NCBI GenBank assembly: GCA_964511185.1
Contig: CAZEDU010000026.1
Coordinates: 1-48,681, forward strand
Origin: CAZEDU01 sp964511185
GTDB taxonomy: Bacteria > Myxococcota > Myxococcia > Myxococcales > Myxococcaceae
DNA length: 48,681 nt
Reading direction: 5' to 3'
Positions 7,271 to 15,064 of this stretch are shown here, piece after piece (position 1 is the stretch's first letter; each line of letters begins with the position of its first letter). The position numbers were made by a program, and so were the translations under genes. The notes below the pieces were generated by a model, which saw only the letters and a program-made list of their open reading frames with translations, was not told the origin of the DNA and ran no database searches.

Positions 7271-9343
7271 ATGTGCACGGCGATTCGTTCTCTCGCGCGG
7301 CTCACCCCGACGCTCCTGCTTCTGCAGGCAGCGGCCGCCTGGGCGGACCGCGATGGGGTCAGTGGCTACTCCGGCCGCCTCTTCAACTGCACGCTCTGCC
7401 ACACCCCGTCGAACAACGTGGCGAGCGCGAGCGCGACGGTGACCGGCCCCAGCTCGCTCTCCGCGGGCGCGACGGCGATCTACATGCTGACCCTCACCGG
7501 TGGCCCGGGGCAAGGCGCGGGGCTGGACGTGTCGACCGACACGCCGGGCGCCGCGCTCGGCGTCATCGCGGGCCAAGGCACCCGGCTCTCGTCGGGGGAG
7601 GTGGTGCACAGCGCGCCCAAGGCGTTCGAGGGCGGCGCGGCGAGCTTTCAGTTCAGGCTCACGGCCCCCAAGGGCGCGGGCACGGTGCGGCTGTACGCCG
7701 CGGCGCTGTCGACGAACGGCTCGGGGCGCAACGGAGATCGCACCGAGACGGTCGTCTTCCCCATCACCGTCACCGAAGTGCCGCCCAATCAGCCGCCCAC
7801 CGTCGCGCAGCCCGCGAGCGCGACCTCGCCGGTCACCGGCCTCACCGCGCAGCTCGACGTGCTCGGCGCCGACGACGGCGGGGAGGCGGACCTTCGGTAC
7901 ACCTGGGCGGCGAACAATCCGCCCGCGCCTGTGTCGTTCAGCCCCAACGGCACCAACGCGGCCAAGCGCACCACGGTCACCTTCGGCAAGGCCGGCAGCT
8001 ACACGTTCACGGTCACGGTGCGAGACGCCGCCGGCGCGAGCGTGACGAGCTCGGTCAGCGTCGCCGTGCAGCAGACCTTGACCAGCCTCATCGTCGCGCC
8101 CGCGAACGTCGGCCTGACTTTCGGCGGGCAGCAGCAGTTCACCGCCGCGGCGAGAGATCAATTCTCCAACGCGATGCCGGCGCCCGCCGTGAGCTGGAGC
8201 GCGCCGAGCTCCGCGGGCACCATCACCAGCTCGGGCCTGTTCACCGCGGGCACCTTGGCGGGCGGGCCGCACACGGTGACCGCCAGCGCGCAGGGCAAGA
8301 CGGGAAGCGCGAGCGTGACGGTCTCCGCCGGCGCGGCCCCCACCCTCGCTCAGGCGCCGAGCGCCAACCCCTCGACCGTGACCGGCACCACCACCACGCT
8401 CTCGGTGCTCGGCGCCGACCAGAAGGGCGAAGGCGCGCTCCGCTACACCTGGGACGTCGCGTCGGGCGCGGCCGGCGTCACCTTCAACCCGAACGGCACC
8501 AACGCCGCGAAGACCACCACCGTGACCTTCCCGGTGGCGGGCGTCTACGGCTTCACGGTGACGATTCGCAACGCGAGCAACCTCACCACCACCGGCAGCG
8601 TGAACGTGACGGTGACGGCCACGGCCGCGGGCATCGCGCTGTCGCCGCAGAACCCTTCGGTCGAGGTGGGCGCGTCACAGCTGTTCATGGCGGCGGTGCT
8701 GGATCAGTTCGGGCAGCCGATGGGCGGCGCGTCGGCGGTGGGCTGGAGCGTCGCGGGCGGCGGCACCATCGACGGCAACGGCCTGTTCACCGCGGCGAGC
8801 ACGCCGAGCGGGCCTCACGCCGTCACCGCCACCGTGGGCGGCGTGACGAGCAGCACGCAGGTGACGGTGGTGGCCAAGCCGTCGACGCCGGACGAGCCCC
8901 CACCCACGCCGCCCAGCCTCGACCAGACGGCCCCGCAGGTGAGCTGGGTGAGCCCCGCCTTGGGCGCGGTGCTCTCGGGAACGGCCGCGCTGCAGGTCAC
9001 CGCCGTCGACGACGTCGGCGTGCGCGAGGTGACGTACTTCCTCGACGACCAGCCGATCGGCAAGTCGACCGAAGCGCCTTGGCTGCTCGCGCTCGACACA
9101 CGCAGCGCCGCCGATGGGCCGCACGCGCTCGAGGCCGTCGCCGTCGACGCCGCAGGCAACAGCACGCGCGCGGGCCGCTTCACCGTGCGCATCGCCAACG
9201 CCACCGAAGGGCTCGCCGACGAGAACGCGGTGACCGGCGGCTGCAGCAGCATCGGCGGGCCCGGCTGGGTTCTGCCCGGGCTCCTTGCCCTGCTCGTCCG
9301 GCGGCGCCGCGCGGTCAGCGACACTCGAAGACGTGCGGGATGA
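7271..9343 (+). CDS. Large surface protein: choice-of-anchor-V-like N-terminus, Ig-like repeats, MYXO-CTERM tail
   Basis: The 690-residue product has a signal peptide and then a single Cys40-Thr-Leu-Cys43-His motif in a segment resembling the choice-of-anchor V region. PKD/Ig-like units follow: two PKD-like units near 170-275 and 355-445 (each with an Asn-Gly-Thr-Asn-Ala-Ala-Lys motif), alternating with two Big_2-like units (Phe-Thr-Ala-Gly and Phe-Thr-Ala-Ala motifs), and a Big-type domain near 550-640. The end reads Gly-Gly-Cys-Ser-Ser, hydrophobic helix, Leu-Val-Arg-Arg-Arg-Arg, the tripartite MYXO-CTERM signal used by myxosortase. The start at 7271 is preferred over 7259 because GGAGG lies five bases before it. 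Its 3' end overlaps the convergent molybdoenzyme gene by 29 bp. Ligand and function are unknown. The lone CxxCH need not bind heme. Confidence 0.85.
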   Translation: MCTAIRSLARLTPTLLLLQAAAAWADRDGVSGYSGRLFNCTLCHTPSNNVASASATVTGPSSLSAGATAIYMLTLTGGPGQGAGLDVSTDTPGAALGVIAGQGTRLSSGEVVHSAPKAFEGGAASFQFRLTAPKGAGTVRLYAAALSTNGSGRNGDRTETVVFPITVTEVPPNQPPTVAQPASATSPVTGLTAQLDVLGADDGGEADLRYTWAANNPPAPVSFSPNGTNAAKRTTVTFGKAGSYTFTVTVRDAAGASVTSSVSVAVQQTLTSLIVAPANVGLTFGGQQQFTAAARDQFSNAMPAPAVSWSAPSSAGTITSSGLFTAGTLAGGPHTVTASAQGKTGSASVTVSAGAAPTLAQAPSANPSTVTGTTTTLSVLGADQKGEGALRYTWDVASGAAGVTFNPNGTNAAKTTTVTFPVAGVYGFTVTIRNASNLTTTGSVNVTVTATAAGIALSPQNPSVEVGASQLFMAAVLDQFGQPMGGASAVGWSVAGGGTIDGNGLFTAASTPSGPHAVTATVGGVTSSTQVTVVAKPSTPDEPPPTPPSLDQTAPQVSWVSPALGAVLSGTAALQVTAVDDVGVREVTYFLDDQPIGKSTEAPWLLALDTRSAADGPHALEAVAVDAAGNSTRAGRFTVRIANATEGLADENAVTGGCSSIGGPGWVLPGLLALLVRRRRAVSDTRRRAG

Positions 9344-10391
9344 TGGCGTTGTTGCCGTAGCCCAGCGCGTTCGGCGCGTTGCGCTCCGGCTGGCGGTGAC
9401 CCGCCGCGTCGACGGCGCAGCTCGACAGCACGTGGCGCCCGCGCGGCAGCCTGGGCAGCGCGAGCGCGAACGAGCGCCACGCGTGCTCCCCCAGGCGCTT
9501 GCCCAGCCGCGCCTTGCCCCACGGTCCGCCGTCGAGCGAGACGAGCACCTCCGTAATCTCGCCGTGGCCCGACCACGCCCAGCCGCTCGCGTGAACGCCC
9601 CGCCCCGACACCGCGTCCCTCGGCGTGACGAGCAACGACTTCACCCGCATGCGCTCCACCGGCCGCGGCGCTCCCGGGTCCATCACATACACGTAGCGCT
9701 CCGCCTGGAAGTAGCCGTCGAAGGGCTGCGTGCTGGCCTCGATGCGGGCGACCCACTTCACGCTCGCCATCCCGTACCAGCCCGGCACCACCAACCGCAG
9801 CGGTCCGCCGTGCTCAGGCGGGATGGGCGCGCCGTTCATTTCGAACGCGAGCAGCGTGCTCGGCGAGAGCGCCACGTCGATGGGCAGCGCCCGCGTGAAG
9901 GCGATGGCGCGCCGATGGCCCGCCACACGGCCGCGGTCGGCCCCTTCGAAGACAATCCACCGGACGTCGTCGCGCAGCACCGACGCCTCGAGGACGCGCC
10001 GCAGCGGAACCCCCGACCACTGCGCCGTGCTCACCGCGCCGATGCCCCAGGGCTCACCGCTCGGAACCGGCCGCTGTCCGAGCCTGCCATTCCCTGCGCA
10101 CTCGAGGGTGACCGTCAGGCTCGAGGCGCCCAGCGCCTTCACCTCGTCGAGCGACCACTCGCGCGCCTCGCCCACCGCGCCGCCCACGGTGAACCGGTGG
10201 TGCGCGGGCGACAGCTGTGGAACGTCGAAGTGCGAACGTATGAAGTGGCCACCAGCCGGCGTGAGCGCGTGCCGGAGCGCCATGGGGCTCGACTCCGAGT
10301 TCAGCGGGTGCGCACGCAACAAGCTGCGCAGAGGCGTCGTTTGTTCCTCCTCTGAGGAAAACTCTTCCCCTTCCTGTCCCTCTTCGACCAT
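9315..10391 (-). CDS. Sulfite oxidase-family molybdopterin-dependent oxidoreductase
   Basis: The 358-residue protein has a molybdopterin domain containing Leu-Glu-Cys98-Ala-Gly-Asn-Gly-Arg (the Cys that binds Mo), a Gly-Gly-Pro-Leu-Arg-Leu-Val-Val-Pro-Gly-Trp-Tyr-Gly cofactor motif and a C-terminal Mo-co dimerisation domain (Gly-Trp-Ala-Trp-Ser-Gly). There is no heme b5 domain and no Tat Arg-Arg signal in this frame. The first ~25 residues are very acidic, yet Pro-Leu-Asn-Ser-Glu-Ser-Ser-Pro around residue 29 matches the family N-terminus, so a start near 10391 is reasonable. Substrate (sulfite or another) and electron partner are unknown. It overlaps the convergent MYXO-CTERM gene at the 3' end. 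Confidence 0.87.
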   Translation of the reverse strand: MVEEGQEGEEFSSEEEQTTPLRSLLRAHPLNSESSPMALRHALTPAGGHFIRSHFDVPQLSPAHHRFTVGGAVGEAREWSLDEVKALGASSLTVTLECAGNGRLGQRPVPSGEPWGIGAVSTAQWSGVPLRRVLEASVLRDDVRWIVFEGADRGRVAGHRRAIAFTRALPIDVALSPSTLLAFEMNGAPIPPEHGGPLRLVVPGWYGMASVKWVARIEASTQPFDGYFQAERYVYVMDPGAPRPVERMRVKSLLVTPRDAVSGRGVHASGWAWSGHGEITEVLVSLDGGPWGKARLGKRLGEHAWRSFALALPRLPRGRHVLSSCAVDAAGHRQPERNAPNALGYGNNAIIPHVFECR

Positions 10392-10603
10392 TCCGTCCCC
10401 CCGGGAGAGCCGTCACGGGGACCAAGCTGCAAGGGCGAAGCCGTTGGCGGGCGAGGTGGATGACGAATCGTCTGACACCTTCGAGGCGGTGAGATGGATA
10501 CAAGTTGCCCCTTAGGGATGGAACACGTCCGCTCCATGTGAGACGTAAATTGGAGTGGTTAGAAAGGGCACACACAGTGCAGGGCTGGGCGGTGGAGGTT
10601 CGT

Positions 10604-10969
10604 ATGACCAAAGTCTTTGGATTGGTACTGCCGCTTTCGCTTCTCGTTGCTGGATGCCATTCGATGGAGGGCGAAGACCCCACGCTCGAGCTCACCGGGA
10701 CGGAAGAGCAGCCGCTCCGAACGGCTTCGGGCCCTGCCTGCCCCGCCACGAAGGCGCTGATCTGCCATATTCCACCAGGAAATCCGGCGAATGCGCACAC
10801 CATTTGCGTAGGCAAACCGGCCGTGCGCGCGCACGTCTCTCATCACAACGATGTGCTCGGGGCTTGCGGCGACGACCCGGCGAAGCCCGAGAGCCCTGCG
10901 CCTCCCTCCAACCCCAATTCCGACGATCTCGATCCTGATCCGTCGTCGACCCCCGACGAGATTCTCTAA
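10604..10969 (+). CDS. Small lipoprotein with CHIPPGNP-type Cys/His domain
   Basis: The 121-residue product has a signal sequence with lipobox Val-Ala-Gly-Cys (Cys18). Its core, about 40 residues, has Ile-Cys-His-Ile-Pro-Pro-Gly-Asn-Pro-Ala-Asn-Ala-His-Thr-Ile-Cys-Val-Gly, then Ala-Val-Arg-Ala-His-Val and His-His-Asn-Asp-Val-Leu-Gly-Ala-Cys. I recognise this Cys-His...HxND/HGD...Cys pattern as a recurring motif in secreted bacterial proteins. The conserved Cys and His suggest a metal site or disulfides, but I know no assigned function. A Pro/Asp-rich tail follows. The start at 10604 is set by GGAGG five bases upstream. The preceding ~210 bp hold no gene I can support. Confidence 0.8.
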   Translation: MTKVFGLVLPLSLLVAGCHSMEGEDPTLELTGTEEQPLRTASGPACPATKALICHIPPGNPANAHTICVGKPAVRAHVSHHNDVLGACGDDPAKPESPAPPSNPNSDDLDPDPSSTPDEIL

Positions 10970-11009
10970 GCGGCCCACCTGGCAACTCGCCGCCACCTTT
11001 CAGCGGCCC

Positions 11010-12290
11010 TTACTCGTACGTCGCGTAGATGCTCATCCGTTTGGCGTCGGGAGTGACCGCGCCGAACGGGTTCGGCGCTCCGTCGGAATAATTGTCTGAC
11101 CTGTACGCGAGCGCGTTCGACTCCGAGTGATACGGGTAACGAATCACCATCGTCGTGTTGCCGGTGTGTAAGCCCAACCAGTAGTGGCCGGCGGCGAGCG
11201 ATACGGGCGACTCGAAGGTGAGCGGCACCCACGCCGCGGCGGCGCCTTGTGCGACCGACAACTCCACCGTCTCGCCCAGCAGCGCAGCGGGACCGCTCGA
11301 GTCTGAATAAATGACGCCACGCACGACCTGGCTGCCCGAGGCGGCCGAGCCGTTGCCGTCCATGTAGACGACAATCGCGTTGACCTGGGCATGGCTCGAG
11401 AGCGCGAAGCGGCTGACGCGAATCACGTTGCTGCCGGCGATTTGCCACAAAGGGCCGATGGTGGTTTCGCCGAAGTGTGGATCAGAGCAGACGTTGTTCA
11501 AGCAGTTGCCGCTCGCGCACTCGGTGGCATTCGAGCAGGCGGTGCCGTTGCTCTGCGGTGGAATGCAGGCGCCGCTGACGCAGACGCGGCCACTGATGCA
11601 GTGCGCGTCGGTCGAGCAGCTCCCCGGACAGCTCGCGCTGTCGCCGCGGCAAACGTACGGCGAGCACGAGGTTGATCCGGCGGAGCCCAGGCTTCGCAAG
11701 GAGCAGGTGCCGCTCGCGCAGCTCTCGCAGGCGCCCTGGCAGCTCCGGTCGCAGCAAACGGCCTGCTCACAAAGCCCAGATGCGCACTCCGCAGCGGTCG
11801 AGCAGCCGGCTCCCAATGGAAGTCCGCTCTGGAAACCGCCACCGTCGAGCGGAGAGCCTCCGTCTTCAGGCTCGAGCGGAGGCTCGAGCGACGCGCCTCC
11901 ATCCGTCAACGGGCTCAGGCCCAACGAGAGCGTCACCGCGCCCCCCGCCCCGCCGCTGACCTGCGCTCGCCCGCGCGCGCTCGCCACCGGGGCTTCCCGC
12001 AGCGAGGCGGTGGCCGCCACCTCGAGCTCCGTTCCGACCGGCGTCGCCGGGCCAGCGAGGAAGTTGATTCGAAGCGGAAGCGCGTGCAGCTCGTTCGCCT
12101 CGAAGTGCTCGAACGCGATCGGCGTTGGATGACTGGCGTGGAAGACCTCGATTCGAAGGGAATCGAAGTCGTCGCGAGGATTCAGCGCGCCATCGACGGT
12201 GACCTGAATGCCCCCGGTTTCACCTCCGCAGGCGAGCATGAGGCTCGCGCTGGAGAGGCACCAAAAGAGCCTGGAGCACATTCGCTGCAT
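11010..12290 (-). CDS. Cys-rich lipoprotein with C-terminal jelly-roll-like domain
   Basis: The product is ~426 residues. A lipobox Leu-Ala-Cys near residue 20 follows a short hydrophobic stretch. Residues ~25-125 are strand-rich, followed by an Asp/Pro/Gly linker. A Cys-rich block (about 155-275, over 20 Cys) carries the repeats Cys-x-x-x-x-Glu-Cys-Ala-Ser-Gly-x-Cys typical of myxobacterial Dickkopf-like regions. The last ~130 residues form a compact strand-rich domain with Tyr-Met-Asp-Gly-Asn-Gly and Gly-His-Tyr-Trp-Leu-Gly. No enzyme motif is visible. The start is uncertain: ATG at 12290 and ATG at 12281 both lack a clear ribosome site. It is divergent from the transglycosylase gene. Confidence 0.75.
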   Translation of the reverse strand: MQRMCSRLFWCLSSASLMLACGGETGGIQVTVDGALNPRDDFDSLRIEVFHASHPTPIAFEHFEANELHALPLRINFLAGPATPVGTELEVAATASLREAPVASARGRAQVSGGAGGAVTLSLGLSPLTDGGASLEPPLEPEDGGSPLDGGGFQSGLPLGAGCSTAAECASGLCEQAVCCDRSCQGACESCASGTCSLRSLGSAGSTSCSPYVCRGDSASCPGSCSTDAHCISGRVCVSGACIPPQSNGTACSNATECASGNCLNNVCSDPHFGETTIGPLWQIAGSNVIRVSRFALSSHAQVNAIVVYMDGNGSAASGSQVVRGVIYSDSSGPAALLGETVELSVAQGAAAAWVPLTFESPVSLAAGHYWLGLHTGNTTMVIRYPYHSESNALAYRSDNYSDGAPNPFGAVTPDAKRMSIYATYE

Positions 12291-12380
12291 AGGCCCGCAA
12301 GACTGCAAACCGACGACCCACGGGGAGCCGTCAGGGCTGATCAGAAAATCAGTGACTTGCGCTTCGCCCCTGCCGCCGAT

Positions 12381-12396
12381 GAGGGGTCGACCCCTC
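12381..12396. promoter_or_regulatory. Perfect 16-bp palindrome between divergent genes
   Basis: GAGGGGTCGACCCCTC reads the same on both strands. It lies in the ~230-bp spacer between the divergent lipoprotein (start 12290) and transglycosylase (start 12525) genes, so it could be an operator for a dimeric regulator. Nothing else in the spacer identifies the regulator. Confidence 0.45.
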
Positions 12397-12524
12397 TATG
12401 CCGACAGGGAACGCAGGGGGCACCCCGTCGTTTCATCGGCTTAGACAATTGGCGGCGAGAATGGGTAACTTCGGCCGCGCACTCTCGAAAATGGGGCGAG
12501 GGCTCGCAGTCAGGTTGCGCGGTC

Positions 12525-14759
12525 GTGGCGTTCCATTTTCGAGCATGGGTGTTGGCCGCGGCGTTGCTGCCGGCCGTGACGTTCGCCGACGAAGCGCTGA
12601 TCGATCTATCGCCCTACTTCGCCGACGGTACCCTGCAAAAGGCCAAGCGCGCGTTCGATCGCGGTGACTACCGCGGGGCGCGCGCGCTGCTCGACACGCA
12701 GCCTCCCACCCATCCCGTTCGCTTCCTGCGCGCGCTGGCGGCCGCGCGGAGCGGACAGCGGGAGACCGCCGCCGCGGAGCTCGAGGCGCTCGCGCTCGAC
12801 TACCCCGCGCTCGCCGACCGGTGCTTGATGGGCGCGGCGCAGGCCCGGGCGAAGCTGGGGCAGACCGACGAGGCGATCGCGCTCTACTTGCGCGTCTCGG
12901 ACCACGCGCTCGAGTTCCCGGCCGCGCGCTTCTCGGCGGCGGAGCTGCTCGAAGCGCGCGGTGAGGAAGAAGCCGCCATCGACGTGCTCGAGCCGGTCTC
13001 ACAGCACCGGGAGTGGCCGAACGGCCGCGACCGCCGCGCCGAGGCGCTCTTCACGATGGCGCAGCTGGCCAGGCGCGCGAACGACCCCCAGAAAGAGAAG
13101 GCGCTGCTCTTCGCCGTGTGGTCGCGCTTTCCAACCGGCGCGCTGGCCGCGCAGGCCGGGCGGAGGCTCCAGGGCACGCGCATCCCCAAGGGCGTCGAGC
13201 TCGACCGAGCCCAGACGCTGCTCGACGCGCACCAGAACGAGGCCGGCATCGCCAGGGCCCGGGCGCTGCAGCGCCAGCTCGCGGCGTTCGAGCCGCTCTG
13301 GTGCCGCGCCCGGCTCATCGAGGCGAAGGGGCTGCGCAAGGAGCGGCGGCACGGCCTGGTGCTCAAGTCGCTGCGCGAGGTGCCCGAGCGGTGCACCGAA
13401 GAGGACCTGAAGGCGCGCGCGCTGTTCCAGCGGGCCGTCTCCGAGGAGGTGCTCAAGCCGAAGCTGGCGCCCCAGACGTACGAGGCGGTGGCGGCGCAGT
13501 TTCCTGCCCACCCGCTCGCCGACGACGCGTTGTTCACCGCCGCCGAGCTGCGGCTGCGCGCGGGCGAGCTGGGGGAGGCGAGCGATCGGCTCGAGCAGCT
13601 GCTCGTGCGCTACGGCGACGGGGAGTGGGCCGCCGAGGCGCTGTTCCAGAAGTTCTGGTCGTCGTGGAAGCAGGGCGAGGCGGAGGCCGGGCTCAAGTAC
13701 CTCTCCCGCACCGAGGCGTTGACGCGCGGGCCGAAGCTGGCCGAGCAGAAGCTCAAGGCGCGCTACTGGAAGGCGCGCACGCTGCTCGCGCTGAACGACG
13801 AGGCCGGCGCGGTCGAGCTGTTCACCGCGCTCGCGCTGTCGGATCCCTCCAGCTACTACGGCCTGCTCGCGCGGTGGCGGCTCGAGGCGTTGGACCCCCT
13901 GCGCGCCCAGAAGCTCGTCGAGGTGCTGCAGGCGCCGGCCCCCGCCGACGTGACGCGCGTCCGCGTCGGCTCGGTGCGCGACGACCCTCACTTCCGGGCC
14001 GGCGTGGAGCTGCTCCGGCTGGGCATGAAAGGCGCGTCGTCGGAGCTGCTCGCCATCGACCGCGACCACCCCGAGGCGCCGATGCGGGTGTTGGTCGAGG
14101 CGCTGAACGCCGCGGGCCACGAGCGCGCCGCGCGGCGGGTGGCTGGCATCGCGCCGCGCGCGGCGTCGCTGGGGCCGATGACCGCCGAGCTGCGCGAGGT
14201 GTGGCGGGCGGCGTACCCGGACCGCTATGGCAAGCTGGTGAAGCGGTTCAGCAGGTCGGCGAACATCGACCCGTACCTGCTGTGGGCCTTGATGCGCGAG
14301 GAGAGCGGCTTCGACGCGCGCGCGCGGTCACCGGTGGGGGCGCGCGGGCTCACCCAGCTGATGCCCGAAACCGCGCGCTCGCTCGCGGGCGCGAGCCTCA
14401 AGGTCGAGTCGCTGTACGAGCCGAGCAAGAACATTCGACTCGGGTCGCGGTACCTGGCTTCGCTGCTCAAGAAGTTCGAGCACCGCGAGGCCTTCGCGGT
14501 CGCCAGCTACAACGCCGGCCCCGGCGCGGTGCGCCGGTGGCTCAAGGCGCGCCCCGACGCCGAGATGGACGAGTGGGTGGAGGAGATTCCCTTCGACGAG
14601 ACGCGCGCGTACGTGAAGAAGGTGTTGTCGAGCTACAGCACCTACCAGCTCCTGTACGGCGCCAAGCCCAAGCCGATGGCGCACCGGTTGACGGCGCCCG
14701 TGGCCAGCGAGCCCCCGATGGCGCGGCAGAGCGTGGTGGCGGGGCCGCCGTCGCTGTAG
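12525..14759 (+). CDS. slt: Soluble lytic murein transglycosylase (Slt family)
   Basis: The 744-residue periplasmic enzyme should cleave glycan strands of peptidoglycan to 1,6-anhydro ends. A signal peptide (Ala-rich, cut near Phe-Ala-Asp) leads into about 500 residues of helical TPR-like superhelix, as in Slt70. A C-terminal lysozyme-like domain carries Glu593-Ser594-Gly-Phe (catalytic Glu), Gly-Ala-Arg-Gly-Leu-Thr-Gln-Leu-Met-Pro and Ser-Tyr-Asn-Ala-Gly-Pro-Gly. The frame is open far upstream to 12084, but that stretch overlaps the divergent gene and has no coding look. The GTG at 12525 is the first start giving a signal peptide, and it is not certain. A two-palindrome repeat begins 10 bp after the stop. 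Confidence 0.92.
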   Translation: MAFHFRAWVLAAALLPAVTFADEALIDLSPYFADGTLQKAKRAFDRGDYRGARALLDTQPPTHPVRFLRALAAARSGQRETAAAELEALALDYPALADRCLMGAAQARAKLGQTDEAIALYLRVSDHALEFPAARFSAAELLEARGEEEAAIDVLEPVSQHREWPNGRDRRAEALFTMAQLARRANDPQKEKALLFAVWSRFPTGALAAQAGRRLQGTRIPKGVELDRAQTLLDAHQNEAGIARARALQRQLAAFEPLWCRARLIEAKGLRKERRHGLVLKSLREVPERCTEEDLKARALFQRAVSEEVLKPKLAPQTYEAVAAQFPAHPLADDALFTAAELRLRAGELGEASDRLEQLLVRYGDGEWAAEALFQKFWSSWKQGEAEAGLKYLSRTEALTRGPKLAEQKLKARYWKARTLLALNDEAGAVELFTALALSDPSSYYGLLARWRLEALDPLRAQKLVEVLQAPAPADVTRVRVGSVRDDPHFRAGVELLRLGMKGASSELLAIDRDHPEAPMRVLVEALNAAGHERAARRVAGIAPRAASLGPMTAELREVWRAAYPDRYGKLVKRFSRSANIDPYLLWALMREESGFDARARSPVGARGLTQLMPETARSLAGASLKVESLYEPSKNIRLGSRYLASLLKKFEHREAFAVASYNAGPGAVRRWLKARPDAEMDEWVEEIPFDETRAYVKKVLSSYSTYQLLYGAKPKPMAHRLTAPVASEPPMARQSVVAGPPSL

Positions 14760-14768
14760 CGCGCAACT

Positions 14769-14812
14769 GGGGACCGTCCCCAGAGGGACTGTCCCCAGGT
14801 CTTCCCAAGGTC
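14769..14812 (+). repeat. 3'-end repeat element, copy 2 (two palindromes plus tail)
   Basis: GGGGACCGTCCCC (14769-14781) is followed by GGGACTGTCCC (14785-14795) and a tail gtcttcccaaggtc (14799-14812). The same order and tail occur at 28332-28376 on this strand and at 33071-33027 on the other. The element begins 10 bp beyond the slt stop codon. It would give two small hairpins in the mRNA and has no U-tract, so it is REP-like rather than a classical terminator. Confidence 0.8.
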
Positions 14813-14857
14813 TGACCTCGGCTTTGGGTGCACGATCGGTTTTAGGGGCCATCGCTG

Positions 14858-15007
14858 ATGAGCGGGGACAAGGCCGTCGCCGTCGCCGTCGCCGTTCACG
14901 TCAACGTCAACGTCAACGTCAACGACGACGACGACGACGACGACGACGTCCTAGTCGTGGTCGTGGTCGTGGTCGTTGACGGCGTCGGCGACGTGAACGG
15001 CCTCTAA
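14858..15007 (+). repeat. Nested inverted repeat built from short tandem repeats
   Basis: This occupies much of the ~305-bp gap between slt and the FHA gene. It contains gtcgcc units (from 14876), four gtcaac units (14900-14923), eight gac units (14924-14947) and alternating gtc/gtg (14954-14974). A 12-base block gccgttcacgtc (14891-14902) recurs inverted at 14990-15001, and gtcaacgac (14918-14926) recurs inverted at 14972-14980, so the whole can fold as one long hairpin. A 49-codon frame from ATG 14858 to TAA 15005 stays open only because the repeat units are triplet multiples. It would encode Val-Asn, poly-Asp and poly-Val runs. I treat it as repeat DNA, not a gene. Confidence 0.8.
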
Positions 15008-15064
15008 CTACACCCTCGGCTGCAGCCCCCGAAACACCCCCCGCCCTCGCCCCGATAACGGATC

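Noticed and set aside
10392..10603. Possible gene from 10505 extending the CHIPPGNP lipoprotein
   Set aside because: The upstream codons have no signal or family pattern. The GGAGG site and lipoprotein signal fix the start at 10604.
12084..12524. Upstream extension of the slt frame
   Set aside because: It overlaps the divergent lipoprotein gene and the palindrome region and encodes no family sequence. The signal peptide begins at 12525.
14873..14980. Tandem repeats resembling a CRISPR array
   Set aside because: The units are 3-6 bases and contiguous, with no unique spacers and no cas genes in the window.
14858..15007. 49-codon frame encoding Val-Asn, poly-Asp and poly-Val
   Set aside because: It stays open only because the repeat units are triplet multiples. 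It has no ribosome site and no natural protein composition.
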